A DNA stretch of 64,000 nucleotides from Arthrobacter terrae (GCF_015708085.1 NZ_JADNYM010000007.1:124001-188000), one strand, 5' to 3'; counted from the stretch's first letter, positions 32,740 to 44,051 are shown. The notes: generated by a model not told the origin, from the sequence alone. Numbers and translations: made by a program.

Positions 32740-35496
32740 ATGCTCCTCGTTGCCCTCGCCCAGCTGAAAATCCACTCACGCCGCTTCGCTGCCATAGCGC
32801 TCGCCGTCATACTCGCCGTCGCCTTCCTGTCCGCAACACTGATGGTCGGTTCCTCGAGCCAGGCCAGTCTGAAGGCCAGCATCGGCCAGGCCTTCGCGAA
32901 AGCAGATCTGGTGATCACAGCTCCAGCCGGCAGCGCGCTGGACAAGCGGGCCGTTGATGCCGTCGCGAAACTCGATATTGTCAAGGCCAGTTACGCCGGG
33001 ACGGTGGATCCGGTGACGATCACAACCGGCAAGACCACCGTGGCGGGTGTCCTGCAGAACACCAGCGCCGATCCCGCGCTGGAATCCGCAGTCCTCAGTT
33101 CCGGGACGCTGCCGAGGGCCACGGGTGAGGTCGCCGTGGATTCGGCCACCGCCGCTCGGCAGGGGCTTAAACCCGGCAGTACCGTCACGCTGAGCGGAAT
33201 CGGCTCCGCAGCGGATGCCGGATCCGTAGGGGACGCCGGATCCGCGGGGAACACCGTCTCCGCTGGGAGCACCGGCGGCGTGACTGGCGGATCCGCTGTC
33301 CTGATGGCGACCGTCGTCGGGATCACCGAACCCAGCCATGACCCGCTAATGTCCGGTCAGACCCAATTGGTCGCCGACGCGTCAACTCTGGCGGCCCTCG
33401 CACCCGCCGTGCCGCCGTCGTCCGACCAGCAGACGACCGAACAGCAGGCGTCCGACCAGCAGCCGGCACAGTCGATTCAGAATATCCAGCTCAAACTCAC
33501 CGGCCCGGCCAATGGGCACGCGATCGATACCGTCCAGCAGGCACTGGCCGCTGCGGGCGTCCCGGGTGCCAGAGTCTTAACGTCGGATGGGCAGACCACT
33601 GCCGCGGTGGCTGATTTCACCGGCGGCAGCGATCAGCTGACCATCATTTTGCTGGCGTTTACCGGCATCGCACTTGTGGTCTCCGCGCTGGTCGTGGCCA
33701 ATACCTTCTCGGTGCTGATTGCCCAGCGGACCCGGGAGCTGGCTTTGCTGCGGTGCATCGGCGCCGGACGCAGCCAGATCCGGCGTTCCGTGCTGCTGGA
33801 GGCGCTCGTTGTGGGCATCGTGTCCTCGGCGCTTGGTGTAGTGGCTGCGGTGGGTCTGATGGCCGCGCTGATCGGCGTGCTGCGCGGCAACCCGGACTAC
33901 GCATTCGCCACGCTGGCGGTCACCCCGGCCGCCATCATCGCAGGCCTGCTGGTCGGGACCGCGCTGACCGTTGCCGCAGCGCTGCTGCCGGCCCGCGCGG
34001 CCACCGCCGTTGCTCCGCTGGCGGCCCTGCGCCCGCAGGATGTTACCTCCGTCCGGAATCGGCGCGGGGTGGTCCGGATGGCTGTTGGGGTGCTGTTGGT
34101 CCTTGCCGGGGCCGCGGCGCTGGTTTACGGCTCCGCAAATTCCGAGCTGCTGATAGCCCTGCCCGGTGGCGCCGCATCCTTCATTGGCATCATGCTGTGC
34201 GCCGGCCTCTTCATCCCGGCCGTGGTCGCCGGCTTTGGCAAGGCGGCATCCCCGCTCGGCGTTCCGGGCAGGCTCGCGGCCGTCAACGCCGTGCGCAATC
34301 CGGGAAGGACGACGGCGACCGCGTCGGCGCTGCTGATCGGCGTCACGCTGGTGTCCATGATGATGACGGGAGCGGCCACCGCCAGAACGGCATTCGATGG
34401 TTCGCTCAATTTCAGATACCCGGTGGACATTTCGGTCTCCGGCCCGGCGCTTGGCGCCGGCGGCCCATCGGCCATCAGCGCGGCCCAGGTGGCCGCCGCC
34501 AGCAAACTTCCCGGCGTACAGGCCGCCGCGCTCCTGCCCGTGGTCGGCACTGTCAGTCTCGGGGCCGGTGCGGGAACCGGAGCGGGGTCCGGCGCCGTTG
34601 CCGGCAACGGCGCTGGCGCGGGGTCTAGCGCCGGCGATGGCAACCAGCCGGTCTACGGGATCTCCGACGCTGATGCCGCGGCCGTGCTGCGGACAGCTGA
34701 CAACCGTGTTGGGCCCGGCGAGGTCCTGCTGCCCAAGGGGACCAAACTCTCCGTTGCCGCGGTAACGTCCGGGCCAGAGGGGAAGAATGTGCAACAGCTT
34801 CCGGTGCGGACGGCAACGTCAAGGGACGTCCCGGCGTTGGTCAGCACCTCGACGGTGCCGGTGCCGGATTCGGGCATCGTCTCCGGAGCCGGTTCGGGTT
34901 CAGGGACGGGCGCCGTGGGCGGGACGGATGCCAGCGCGAGCGGATCCGCCCTGGTCTGGCTGAAGGTGGACAGTAACCTCAGCCAGCAGCAGCTGCTGGA
35001 CCTGCGCACCAGCCTGGCACAGACCTTGGGCGTGCAGGACTTCCAAGTTGAAGGCGGGGCACTGGAAAAGGCGACTTTCAACCAGGTGATCGACCTGATG
35101 CTGCTGATCGTCACGGGGCTGCTCGGCGTCGCCGTGGTGATTGCCCTGATCGGGGTTGCCAACACGCTTTCGCTCTCCGTGCTGGAACGCACCCGGGAAA
35201 ATTCCCTGCTGCGGGCTCTGGGCCTGACCCGGGGACAGCTTCGCGGCATGTTGGCCGTGGAAGCGGTGCTGATCGCCGGGGTCGCGGCCCTGCTTGGCTC
35301 CGTGTTGGGAGTGCTCTATGGATGGCTGGGCGCGCAGTCGGCGCTCGGATCCTTCGCCGCGGTCACCGCCACGATTCCCTGGGGCCAGGTGCTGCTGGTG
35401 ATTGCCGCCGCCGCGGCCGCCGGGCTGGCAGCATCCGTCCTGCCGGCCCGCAGAGCAGCCCGGCTCTCCCCCGTCGAAGGCCTCGCCATGGAATAG
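32740..35496 (+). CDS. FtsX-like ABC permease with low-complexity extracytoplasmic inserts
   Basis: This 918-residue membrane protein has two FtsX domains. An N-terminal helix (FAAIALAVILAVAFLSATLMVG) is followed by a large extracytoplasmic region, then membrane helices around residues 300-490 (FTGIALVVSALVVANTFSVLIAQRTRELALLRCIGA) and again at 780-910 (GVANTLSLSVLERTRENSLLRALGLTRGQLRGML). It lacks recognised substrate domains. Four stretches of Gly/Ala/Ser or Gln-rich repeats are inserted in the outer loops near residues 160-190, 227-245, 605-635 and 710-730. Some have clear DNA periodicity of 12, 15 and 18 bases. Its ATPase partner is directly upstream. Confidence 0.93.
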   Translation: MLLVALAQLKIHSRRFAAIALAVILAVAFLSATLMVGSSSQASLKASIGQAFAKADLVITAPAGSALDKRAVDAVAKLDIVKASYAGTVDPVTITTGKTTVAGVLQNTSADPALESAVLSSGTLPRATGEVAVDSATAARQGLKPGSTVTLSGIGSAADAGSVGDAGSAGNTVSAGSTGGVTGGSAVLMATVVGITEPSHDPLMSGQTQLVADASTLAALAPAVPPSSDQQTTEQQASDQQPAQSIQNIQLKLTGPANGHAIDTVQQALAAAGVPGARVLTSDGQTTAAVADFTGGSDQLTIILLAFTGIALVVSALVVANTFSVLIAQRTRELALLRCIGAGRSQIRRSVLLEALVVGIVSSALGVVAAVGLMAALIGVLRGNPDYAFATLAVTPAAIIAGLLVGTALTVAAALLPARAATAVAPLAALRPQDVTSVRNRRGVVRMAVGVLLVLAGAAALVYGSANSELLIALPGGAASFIGIMLCAGLFIPAVVAGFGKAASPLGVPGRLAAVNAVRNPGRTTATASALLIGVTLVSMMMTGAATARTAFDGSLNFRYPVDISVSGPALGAGGPSAISAAQVAAASKLPGVQAAALLPVVGTVSLGAGAGTGAGSGAVAGNGAGAGSSAGDGNQPVYGISDADAAAVLRTADNRVGPGEVLLPKGTKLSVAAVTSGPEGKNVQQLPVRTATSRDVPALVSTSTVPVPDSGIVSGAGSGSGTGAVGGTDASASGSALVWLKVDSNLSQQQLLDLRTSLAQTLGVQDFQVEGGALEKATFNQVIDLMLLIVTGLLGVAVVIALIGVANTLSLSVLERTRENSLLRALGLTRGQLRGMLAVEAVLIAGVAALLGSVLGVLYGWLGAQSALGSFAAVTATIPWGQVLLVIAAAAAAGLAASVLPARRAARLSPVEGLAME
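33424..33468 (+). repeat. Three 15-bp coding repeats in the ABC permease
   Basis: Three units of 15 bases encode DQQTT, EQQAS and DQQPA. Each begins GA(C/A)CAGCAG. The repeat lies in an extracytoplasmic loop. Confidence 0.75.
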
Positions 35497-35508
35497 CCAT
35501 GGAGTAAG

Positions 35509-35530
35509 CCCGCTGTGCCGGCACAGCGGG
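35509..35530. terminator. Palindromic terminator candidate between permease and metG
   Basis: A 22-bp perfect palindrome begins CCCGCTGTGCC, 13 bases after the permease stop. A second hairpin, GACCCGCC/GGCGGGTC at 35572-35592, overlaps the metG stop codon. The genes converge, so one or both may act as bidirectional terminators, although T-runs are absent. Confidence 0.5.
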
Positions 35531-35590
35531 TCCTCGGCCACCCGAGCCGGTGGCCGCGCGACCCGCCCCGCGACCCGCCGGTGCGGCGGG

Positions 35591-37168
35591 TCAGGCGTCA
35601 GCGGGATCTTCGTACTTCGGGAATATCGGCGTCGGGGCTGGTAGCGGCGTGCCGGCGACCAGCGGCGTTCCGATCGCGGCAAACGGGTGCCCGCCGCCGT
35701 CGTCGTGCGCCGTTGCCTGCCCCAACGCCGCCAGCAGCTTCGCCGCGGAGTCCGGCATCACGGGCTGGACCAGAATCGACACGATGCGCAGCACCTCCAG
35801 CGTCACATAAAGCACCGTGTTCATGCGCTCAATGTCCGTTTTGCGCAGGACCCACGGCTGCTGCTCGGCGAAGTAGGCGTTGGTGTCTCCCAGCACGGTC
35901 CAGATTTCCTCCAGCGCGCGGTGGAAGTCCTGCACTTCGTAGGCCTCGCGGCACAGGTCCAGCAGCACGCCGGCCTGCGCCAGAATGTCCTGGTCCGCTG
36001 CTGTGAAAGCCTGTGGCACGGGGACCTGCGCCGCGCAGTTCTTGGCGACCATGGACAGCGACCGCTGCGCCAGGTTGCCCAGATTATTGGCCAGATCCGA
36101 GTTCATCCGGCCGACCACCGAATCGTGGCTGTAGGAACCGTCGGCGCCGAACGGGACCTCACGGAGCAGGAAGAAACGCACCTGGTCCAGGCCGTACTGC
36201 GCCACCCAATCCGCCGGGGCCACCACATTACCGAGCGACTTGGACATTTTGACGCCATTGTTGTGCAGGAACCCGTGGATCATGACGCGCTTGGGCAGCT
36301 CCAGCTGGGCGGACATCAGGAACGCGGGCCAGTAGACGGCGTGGAAGCGGGAGATGTCCTTGCCGATCACGTGCACGTCCGCGGGCCAGTACTTCAGATA
36401 GCTCTCCGATTCCGTGTCCGGGAAGCCGACGCCGGTGAGGTAATTGGTGAGCGCATCCACCCAGACGTACATCACGTGATCCGGATTTCCCGGCACCGGG
36501 ACGCCCCAGTCAAAGGACGTGCGGCTGATGGACAGATCTTCCAAGCCGCCCCTGACGAAGCTGACGACCTCATTGAAACGGTTGTGCGGGGCGCCGAAAT
36601 GCGGATGGTCAGCGTAGTGCTTCAGCAGCCGGTCCTGATAGGAGGCCAGTTTGAAGAAGTAGCTCTCCTCCTCCGTCCAGGTCACTTCCGTGCCGGTTTC
36701 CGTCGCATAACGGAGGCCGTCCTCGTGAACCTCCGTCTCGTCCTCCACAAAGTAACGCTCATCGCGGACCGAGTACCAGCCGGCGTACTGCGAGAGGTAG
36801 ATGTCGCCATTGGCTTCCATCCGCTGCCAAATCGCGGTGGCGGCCGCGTAATGATCCGCGTCCGTGGTGCGGATGAAGCGGTTATGCGAAATCCCCAGAT
36901 CCCGGCTCATCTGCTGGAAGGCGGAGGAGTTCTCATCAGCCAGCTGCTTGGCGGTGAGTCCAAGCTTGTGCGCGGTCTGCTGCATTTTCAGCCCGTGCTC
37001 ATCCGTACCGGTCATGAAGAAAACGTCGTAGCCGTCCAACCGCTTGAAGCGCGCCATCGCGTCCGTGGCGATTACCTCGTAGGCGTGGCCGATGTGCGGC
37101 ACGCCATTGGGGTAGGAAATGGCGGTGGTGATGTAAAAGGGGGTCTTGGCCTGCGCAGGTGAACTCAC
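35591..37168 (-). CDS. metG: Methionyl-tRNA synthetase
   Basis: This class I synthetase charges initiator and elongator tRNA-Met. The HIGH motif is in [35 protein letters not shown] follows, and the catalytic KMSKS loop is [12 protein letters not shown]. No zinc-knuckle cysteines are seen in the connective domain, so it belongs to the zinc-free short form, and there is no C-terminal tRNA-binding domain (525 residues). The GTG start at 37168 lacks a good SD. Its 5' region contains the long G-rich tract described separately. Confidence 0.96.
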   Translation of the reverse strand: MSSPAQAKTPFYITTAISYPNGVPHIGHAYEVIATDAMARFKRLDGYDVFFMTGTDEHGLKMQQTAHKLGLTAKQLADENSSAFQQMSRDLGISHNRFIRTTDADHYAAATAIWQRMEANGDIYLSQYAGWYSVRDERYFVEDETEVHEDGLRYATETGTEVTWTEEESYFFKLASYQDRLLKHYADHPHFGAPHNRFNEVVSFVRGGLEDLSISRTSFDWGVPVPGNPDHVMYVWVDALTNYLTGVGFPDTESESYLKYWPADVHVIGKDISRFHAVYWPAFLMSAQLELPKRVMIHGFLHNNGVKMSKSLGNVVAPADWVAQYGLDQVRFFLLREVPFGADGSYSHDSVVGRMNSDLANNLGNLAQRSLSMVAKNCAAQVPVPQAFTAADQDILAQAGVLLDLCREAYEVQDFHRALEEIWTVLGDTNAYFAEQQPWVLRKTDIERMNTVLYVTLEVLRIVSILVQPVMPDSAAKLLAALGQATAHDDGGGHPFAAIGTPLVAGTPLPAPTPIFPKYEDPADA

Positions 37169-37335
37169 ACTATGAAGTTACCCGCCGGTGGTTCGGCTTG
37201 TCGAAACCGGGCCCGGGCACGGAGCGGCGGCGGGCGGGGAGCGGCGGATAAACCTGCGCAGACTTTGGCCGGGCCGCTGCGCATGTTCATCCCTGCGCAG
37301 CCATAGCTCCTTGCGCTGCGCAGCTTTGACGCGGA

Positions 37336-37380
37336 TTCCCCTTCCCCCTCCCCTTCCCCTCCCCTTCCCCTCCCTTCCCT
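37336..37380 (-). repeat. 45-base polypurine tract with eight G-runs
   Basis: The plus strand is an uninterrupted pyrimidine run. The minus strand therefore carries only A and G, with eight runs of three to five G separated by one or two A. It lies 168 bases upstream of the metG start on metG's coding strand and 61 bases upstream of the divergent lipoprotein gene. It could form a G-quadruplex or a triplex. Confidence 0.9.
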
Positions 37381-37440
37381 GTAACGATGGCTCCTTTGGC
37401 CCGTATATGAGACCGTTATAGCAATTCCGGCGGCGACGGG

Positions 37441-38613
37441 GTGGAGCAAATGACGATGGGATCCTGGCGGGGCGGCGGGCGGACTCGAATAGGGCGTGCG
37501 GCGTGCGTCCTCGCCGCGTGCGCCGGGCTGCTTTCGGCCTGCGTCGCGTCTCCCCCGGCTCCGGATCCGACGACGGCGCAGCTGAGAGTGAGCGACGAAC
37601 TCGGCAAGGGTCTGCAGCTCCCCTGGTCCATCGCGATACTGCCGGACGGGACCGCACTGGTCTCCGAACGGGCCACCGCTATGGTGCAGCGGATCAGCGC
37701 ATCACCCGGGGCGGAAAAATCAGCGGTGGGGAAAGTGGACAATGTGGTGCCCGGCGGAGAGGGCGGCCTGTTGGGGCTGGCCGTGTCCGGCAGTTTCGCC
37801 ACCGACCACTTCCTGTACGCCTACTACACCTCCGCGACGGACAATCGGGTGGTTCGGATGACATATCAGAACGGCCAGCTGGGCCCGCAGGAGGTGCTGC
37901 TCACAGGCATTGCCAAGGCGAGCAACCACGACGGCGGCCGGATCAAGTTTGGCCCGGATGGTTTCCTTTACGTGGGAACCGGCGATGCCCTGCAGCAGGA
38001 CCGCGCGCAGGACCGGGGCTCGCTCAATGGCAAGGTGCTGCGGATCACCGCGGAGGGCAAGCCCGCGCCGGGGAACCCGTTCGGCAACAGCCCGGTCTAC
38101 AGCTACGGGCACCGGAATGTGCAGGGCATTGCCTGGGATTCGGCGGGCCGGCTATGGATCAGCGAGTTCGGCCCCGATGTCAATGACGAGCTGAACCTGA
38201 TCCAGCCCGGGGGGAATTACGGGTGGCCGCTGGTCACCGGGGCACCGGGACGTGCGGGCTTTATTGACGCCAAAGTGGTGTGGCCGTCGACGGCCGATGC
38301 TTCCCCGAGTGGTCTGGCAATTGTCGGCGACGTTGCCTATCTCAGTGCGCTGCGCGGCCAACGGATCTGGCAGGTGCCGTTGAATGGAACGGATCCGGGG
38401 ACGCCGGAGGAGTTTTTCCGCGGTGAATACGGCCGGCTCCGCGATGTCGTGGCCGTCGCTCTGGCCGGCTCCGCTGGACCCGGCCCCACGGGACCTGGCA
38501 CCGCTGCATCCGGCACCGCCGCTTCTGCAGAGCCCGCTTCCCCTCCGCTGCTGTGGGTCTTGACCAACCGGGGAAGGGACGACGAAATCCTCGTGCTCAG
38601 CGGCCCCGACTAA
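37441..38613 (+). CDS. PQQ-type sugar dehydrogenase (GSDH family) lipoprotein
   Basis: This protein has a signal peptide with lipobox GLLSAC, so it should be a lipoprotein on the outer face of the membrane. The mature part is a six-bladed beta-propeller of the glucose/sorbosone dehydrogenase family: LPWSIAILPDGTALVSER, GGEGGLLGLAVS, NHDGGRIKFGPDGFLYVGTGD, YSYGHRNVQGIAWD and ISEFGPDVNDELNLIQPGGNYGWP. The histidines in NHDGG and YGHRN are expected for PQQ/calcium catalysis. Near the C-terminus a Gly/Pro/Ala-rich insert interrupts the last blade. Starts at GTG 37441, ATG 37450 and ATG 37456 are all possible; GGAG lies between. It oxidises a sugar or related polyol; the substrate is unknown and no PQQ synthesis genes are here. 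Confidence 0.9.
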   Translation: MEQMTMGSWRGGGRTRIGRAACVLAACAGLLSACVASPPAPDPTTAQLRVSDELGKGLQLPWSIAILPDGTALVSERATAMVQRISASPGAEKSAVGKVDNVVPGGEGGLLGLAVSGSFATDHFLYAYYTSATDNRVVRMTYQNGQLGPQEVLLTGIAKASNHDGGRIKFGPDGFLYVGTGDALQQDRAQDRGSLNGKVLRITAEGKPAPGNPFGNSPVYSYGHRNVQGIAWDSAGRLWISEFGPDVNDELNLIQPGGNYGWPLVTGAPGRAGFIDAKVVWPSTADASPSGLAIVGDVAYLSALRGQRIWQVPLNGTDPGTPEEFFRGEYGRLRDVVAVALAGSAGPGPTGPGTAASGTAASAEPASPPLLWVLTNRGRDDEILVLSGPD

Positions 38614-38701
38614 TATCAGCGGTTAGCGGAGCAGACGGTAGACGTCCATGCGGTCCGCGGCGTCTACGACTCTCACGCGCTCACCGAAGTTGCGTGGAGT
38701 A

Positions 38702-38749
38702 TGAATTGGACGGATGCCGGGGAAATTTCCCCGGCATCCGTCCAATTCA
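38702..38749. repeat. Palindrome family 1, perfect extended copy
   Basis: A 48-bp perfect palindrome contains the 38-bp family 1 core at 38707-38744, beginning TGGACGGATGCC with centre AAATTT, and extends five bases further on each side. It lies between the convergent lipoprotein gene and serA, 17 bases from the serA stop. The core differs from the 19741 copy at only a few positions around the centre. Confidence 0.88.
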
Positions 38750-38766
38750 CTGGCAATCGCGGCAGG

Positions 38767-40362
38767 TCAGTCCTCGAGGTCCACTTCGCGCGCCATCGTG
38801 GCGCCAATTGCGGCCTTGATGGCATCCAACACGTCCTGCGGGACGGAACTGTCCACGGTGAGCAGAGACAGCGCCTGGCCGCCCTCCGTATTGCGGGCAA
38901 CCTGCATGCCCGCAATGTTGATGCCGTTCTCCCCCAGCAGCCCGCCCAGGCTGCCGATGACGCCGGGCCGGTCCGCGTAGGAAATGACAACGAGATGGTC
39001 ACTGACGGGAATCTCGATGTCATAGCCGTTTACGCCCACTAGCTTCTCCACCTGCTTGGGCCCGGTCAGGGTTCCGGAAACGGAGACCTGCGAGCCGTCG
39101 GATAGGGCTCCGCGGATCGTCAGCACGTTGCGGTAGTCCCGGGATTCCGTGGTCTTGATCAGGCGGGTATTAATGCCCCGCTGTTCGGCGAGAATGGGAG
39201 CGTTGACGTAGGACACCTGCTCTGAAACCACATCCTTGAAGACACCCTTCAATGCCGCCAGTTCCAGCGCCTTCACATCATGGACGGCAATCTCTCCGGC
39301 CACTTCGATATCGATCTGTGTCACCGAATCGTGCGTGAGCGCAGTAAAAATGCGTCCGAGCTTTTCCATCAGCGGAATCCCGGGGCGCACCTGCGTGGCA
39401 ATGACTCCGCCTGCAACATTGACCGCGTCCGGGACCAATTCGCCGGCCAGGGCAAGGCGCACGGACTTCGCCACCGAAACTCCGGCCTTTTCCTGCGCCT
39501 CGTCGGTCGAAGCACCCAGATGCGGGGTCACGACCACATTGTCCAGGGCCAGGAACGGCAGATCCGTCGCCGGTTCCTTGACGAACACGTCAATCCCGGC
39601 CCCGGCGATTTCGCCGGTGGTCAGCGCGGTATACAGGGCGGCCTCGTCCACCAGGCCGCCACGGGCCACGTTGATGACATAGGCAGTCTTCTTCATCCGG
39701 GCAAACGCGTCCGCACCAATCATGCCTACCGTTTCGGGGGTCTTTGGCATGTGGATGGTGATGAAGTCGCTCTGCGCCAGCAGCTCGTCCAGGCTGACGA
39801 GCTGAACCCCCAGCTGAGCGGCACGTGCGGACGTGACATAGGGATCGTAGGCCAGGACCTCCATGTCGAAACCCTGCGCCCGGGCAGTAATCAGGGCACC
39901 TATCCTCCCCAGGCCAATGATGCCCAGCTTCTTCTCGTAGAGTTCGGTGCCGGTATATTTGGAGCGCTTCCACTCGCCATTCTTCAGCGCCACACTGGCC
40001 GCCGGGATGTGCCGGGCAAGACTGAGAATGTGCCCGACGGTCAGCTCCGCGGCTGAAACAATGTTCGACGTCGGCGCATTGACGACCATAACGCCGGCCT
40101 GGGTCGCGGCCTTGATATCCACGTTGTCCAGACCCACTCCCGCCCGGGCGATGACCTTCAGGCTCCGAGCCGCTCCGATCGCCTCGGCGTCCATTTGCGT
40201 GGCGGAACGGACCAAAACGGCGTCCACATCCGCGATGGCGGCAAGGAGCTGGGATCGATCGGCTCCGTCGCAGTGACGGATTTCAAAATCCGGTCCCAGG
40301 GCGTCGATAGTGGCAGGCGAAAGTTCCTCTGCAAGGAGTACAACTGGCTTGGTGGCTGTCAC
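38767..40362 (-). CDS. serA: D-3-phosphoglycerate dehydrogenase
   Basis: This NAD-dependent enzyme catalyses the first step of serine synthesis. The 531-residue length is that of the long (type I) form: a catalytic/Rossmann core with GLGRIGALITARAQGF, VINVARGGLVDEAAL and the active histidine in VVTPHLGASTDEAQ, then an intervening regulatory domain and a C-terminal ACT domain (HLVVISYADRPGVIGSLGGLLGENGINIAGMQVAR). The ACT domain predicts feedback control by serine. It lies downstream of ilvC, separated by a terminator hairpin, so it probably has its own promoter. Palindrome family 1 lies just beyond its stop. Confidence 0.97.
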   Translation of the reverse strand: MTATKPVVLLAEELSPATIDALGPDFEIRHCDGADRSQLLAAIADVDAVLVRSATQMDAEAIGAARSLKVIARAGVGLDNVDIKAATQAGVMVVNAPTSNIVSAAELTVGHILSLARHIPAASVALKNGEWKRSKYTGTELYEKKLGIIGLGRIGALITARAQGFDMEVLAYDPYVTSARAAQLGVQLVSLDELLAQSDFITIHMPKTPETVGMIGADAFARMKKTAYVINVARGGLVDEAALYTALTTGEIAGAGIDVFVKEPATDLPFLALDNVVVTPHLGASTDEAQEKAGVSVAKSVRLALAGELVPDAVNVAGGVIATQVRPGIPLMEKLGRIFTALTHDSVTQIDIEVAGEIAVHDVKALELAALKGVFKDVVSEQVSYVNAPILAEQRGINTRLIKTTESRDYRNVLTIRGALSDGSQVSVSGTLTGPKQVEKLVGVNGYDIEIPVSDHLVVISYADRPGVIGSLGGLLGENGINIAGMQVARNTEGGQALSLLTVDSSVPQDVLDAIKAAIGATMAREVDLED

Positions 40363-40427
40363 CGGTAACCTCTTTAGCTCTCGTGGTATTCGGGTGGAAT
40401 TGGCGGCAGGACGGTGCTGCAGACAAA

Positions 40428-40463
40428 GAAGCCGGACTCCATCAAGTGAAGGAGTCCGGCTTC
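40428..40463 (-). terminator. Rho-independent terminator after ilvC
   Basis: A perfect 13-bp stem (GAAGCCGGACTCC and its complement) with a ten-base loop is followed on the minus strand by CTTCTTTGTCT. It lies 76 bases beyond the ilvC stop and would end the ilvBNC transcript before serA. Confidence 0.8.
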
Positions 40464-40538
40464 CTTGCCGAATGTTAGGGGCCGACGACGACGGCCCCTC
40501 GCGGGTGCCGATGTCTGCCCCGCCGGTGGGCGTGAGGA

Positions 40539-41567
<1,029 letters not shown>

Positions 41568-41643
41568 TTACTCCCTCAGTAGTTTATTCGGTGCAAATCT
41601 AAGAACCTGCAAATACGTCAAAAAGCGGTTTCTTCCACGCCTG

Positions 41644-42159
41644 CTATGCAGTGCGCAGCGCGCGGTCGCTCATGGAACGGGATCCCCGTCCCACGGCCAG
41701 TGTCCCGGACTGCACAATTTCCCGGACCCCAAAGGGTTCCAGCACGTTCAGCAAGGCTGCAAGTTTGTCAGCGGTGCCGGTGGCTTCGATGGTCAGCGAA
41801 TCGGTGGAAACGTCCACAACCGAGGCCCGGAAGAGGTCTGCGGCTTGGGTGACCTGCAGCCTCGTGGCGGCGTCCGCGCGCACCTTGACCAGAATATGGT
41901 CCCGCTGCACGGAATTGTCCGGCAGCAACTCAACGATCTTGATCACGTTGATCAACTTGTTCAGCTGCTTGGTGACCTGTTCGATCAGGTCACCTTCGGC
42001 GTCGACCACTACGGTCATCCGGGATATCCCGGATACCTCGGTGGGCCCGACTGCCAAAGAATTTATGTTGAAAGCGCGCCGGGCGAAGAGGCTCGCCACC
42101 CGGGTCAGTACGCCGGGTTTGTCTTCCACCAAAACGGAAAGTGTATGTCGCGTCGTCAT
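41644..42159 (-). CDS. ilvN: Acetolactate synthase, regulatory small subunit
   Basis: The N-terminal ACT domain starts at TLSVLVEDKPGVLTRVASLFARRAFNINSLAVGPTE, and a C-terminal domain follows. This subunit binds valine and confers feedback inhibition on IlvB. ATG 42159 has AGAGGA at good spacing, giving 171 residues; the earlier start at 42180 would overlap the ilvB stop. Only two bases separate it from ilvB, so the two are coupled. Confidence 0.97.
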   Translation of the reverse strand: MTTRHTLSVLVEDKPGVLTRVASLFARRAFNINSLAVGPTEVSGISRMTVVVDAEGDLIEQVTKQLNKLINVIKIVELLPDNSVQRDHILVKVRADAATRLQVTQAADLFRASVVDVSTDSLTIEATGTADKLAALLNVLEPFGVREIVQSGTLAVGRGSRSMSDRALRTA

Positions 42160-42161
42160 TT

Positions 42162-44051
42162 TTAGTCCTCTTCTTCCCACACCGGAGTCAGGTTTCGGGC
42201 AACCTGGATCTGGCTGTTACTGACACCGGACGGAACCATGGGCCAGACCATGGAATTGGGGCTGACAACAAAGTCGATGACGACGGGCCGGTCGTTGATG
42301 GCCAGCGCGGCCTCAATGGTGGCATCGATGTCCTCGGTCCGTTCGCAGCGCAGCCCGACGCAGCCGTAGGCATCGGCGAGCTTGACGAAGTCCGGGATCC
42401 GCACCGTGTTGTGGCCGGTGTTCAGGTCCGTATGGGAATACCGGCCCTCATAGAAAAGTGTCTGCCACTGCCGGACCATGCCAAGGGACGAATTGTTGAT
42501 GACCGCGACCTTGATGGGGATCTTATTGATCGCGCAGGTGGCCAGTTCCTGATTCGTCATCTGGAAGCAGCCGTCGCCGTCGATCGCCCAGACCACCCGA
42601 TCCGGGTTTCCGACCTTGGCGCCCATTGCCGCCGGAACGGCGTAGCCCATGGTCCCGGCACCACCGGAGTTCAGCCAGGAATGCGGGCGCTCGTACTTCA
42701 CGAACTGAGAGGCCCACATCTGGTGCTGCCCCACTCCGGCAACATAGACCCCTTCGGGACCTGTCAGAGCTCCGATCCGCTCAATGACCCGCTGCGGGGA
42801 GGTCAGCCCGTCCTCCGGTTCGGTCCATCCCAGCGGATATGTGTCGCGAAGATTGCCCAGGAAGGCCCACCAGTCGGTGAGATCCGGAGCCCCTTTATCG
42901 GCAAATTCCGCTTTTAGTGCCGCAGTGAGATCCGGGATGATTTCTTTCACGGAACCCACAATGGGCACATCCGCCACCCGGTTTTTGGAAATCTCCGCCG
43001 GATCCACATCCGCGTGAATAACTTTCGCCAGCGGAGCAAAGGTGCTCAGCACACCGGTGACACGGTCGTCAAAGCGGGCACCGAGGGTGATCAGCAGATC
43101 CGCCTGCTGGAGCGCCGTCACCGCCGACACGGCACCGTGCATGCCCGGCATTCCTACATGCAGCGGGTGCGAGTCAGGGAATGCACCACGGGCCATCAGC
43201 GTGGTGACAACCGGAATACCTGTCAACTCAGCGAGCTCGAGCAGTTCCACGGAGGCGTGGCCCTTGATGACGCCGCCGCCGACGTAGAGCACCGGCTTCT
43301 TGGACGCGGCGATCAGCCGGGCGGCTTCACGCAGTTGCTTGGCGTGCCCGCGGACCACCGGCCGGTAGCCGGGCAGTTCGATGACCGGGGGCCAGGAAAA
43401 CGTCATCTTCGCCTGTTGGGCATCCTTGGCAACATCGACCAGCACCGGTCCGGGCCGGCCGGTGGAGGCGAGATGGAATGCCTCCGCCAGTACGCGCGGA
43501 ATCTCCTGGGCATCCGTTACCAGATAGGAATGCTTGGTGATCGGCATTGTAATGCCCACGATGTCCGCCTCCTGGAAGGCATCCGTACCGATGACGCCAC
43601 TGGAAACCTGACCCGTAATGGCAACGATCGGAACCGAATCCATATGTGCGTCCATGATGGCCGTGACCAGGTTCGTGGCACCGGGGCCGGAGGTGGCGAT
43701 GCACACACCGACCTGGCCGGTCACCATGGCATAACCCTGCGCCGCGTGCCCGGCACCCTGCTCATGTCGAACCAGCACATGGTTCATCCCGGAGGCCATA
43801 AGCGGATCATAGGTTGGCAGAATAGCGCCGCCGGGAAGACCGAAGATATCCTTCACGCCCAGCTCCTCAAGCGAGCGGACAATGGCCTCCGAGCCGGTCA
43901 TCTGCGTGGGTCCGACTGTGTTGTTCGGGCCGTACACAGCGGTGGTGGCCGCAGCTTTGGACCCGGCGGCACCGTTGGACGCTGAGGCGCTGCCGTGATG
44001 GTGCGCTTTGGTGGCCATCAGAGACGGGCTGACGGGCGATCCTTTACTCAT
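42162..44051 (-). CDS. ilvB: Acetolactate synthase, catalytic large subunit
   Basis: This thiamine-diphosphate and FAD enzyme condenses pyruvate with pyruvate or 2-ketobutyrate in Val, Leu and Ile synthesis. The catalytic glutamate is in [16 protein letters not shown]. The TPP/Mg motif lies in [19 protein letters not shown]...[14 protein letters not shown], and FAD-region motifs such as GMPGMHG and [17 protein letters not shown] are present. Residues 1-50 are a His/Ser/Ala-rich extension, longer than usual. Expression is probably set by the leader peptide and attenuator upstream. The 629-residue length includes the extension. Confidence 0.97.
   Translation of the reverse strand: MSKGSPVSPSLMATKAHHHGSASASNGAAGSKAAATTAVYGPNNTVGPTQMTGSEAIVRSLEELGVKDIFGLPGGAILPTYDPLMASGMNHVLVRHEQGAGHAAQGYAMVTGQVGVCIATSGPGATNLVTAIMDAHMDSVPIVAITGQVSSGVIGTDAFQEADIVGITMPITKHSYLVTDAQEIPRVLAEAFHLASTGRPGPVLVDVAKDAQQAKMTFSWPPVIELPGYRPVVRGHAKQLREAARLIAASKKPVLYVGGGVIKGHASVELLELAELTGIPVVTTLMARGAFPDSHPLHVGMPGMHGAVSAVTALQQADLLITLGARFDDRVTGVLSTFAPLAKVIHADVDPAEISKNRVADVPIVGSVKEIIPDLTAALKAEFADKGAPDLTDWWAFLGNLRDTYPLGWTEPEDGLTSPQRVIERIGALTGPEGVYVAGVGQHQMWASQFVKYERPHSWLNSGGAGTMGYAVPAAMGAKVGNPDRVVWAIDGDGCFQMTNQELATCAINKIPIKVAVINNSSLGMVRQWQTLFYEGRYSHTDLNTGHNTVRIPDFVKLADAYGCVGLRCERTEDIDATIEAALAINDRPVVIDFVVSPNSMVWPMVPSGVSNSQIQVARNLTPVWEEED

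Noticed and set aside
33577-34794. Minus-strand 405-codon frame opposite the ABC permease
   Set aside because: Antisense shadow of a GC-rich gene with Gly/Arg/His-rich composition.
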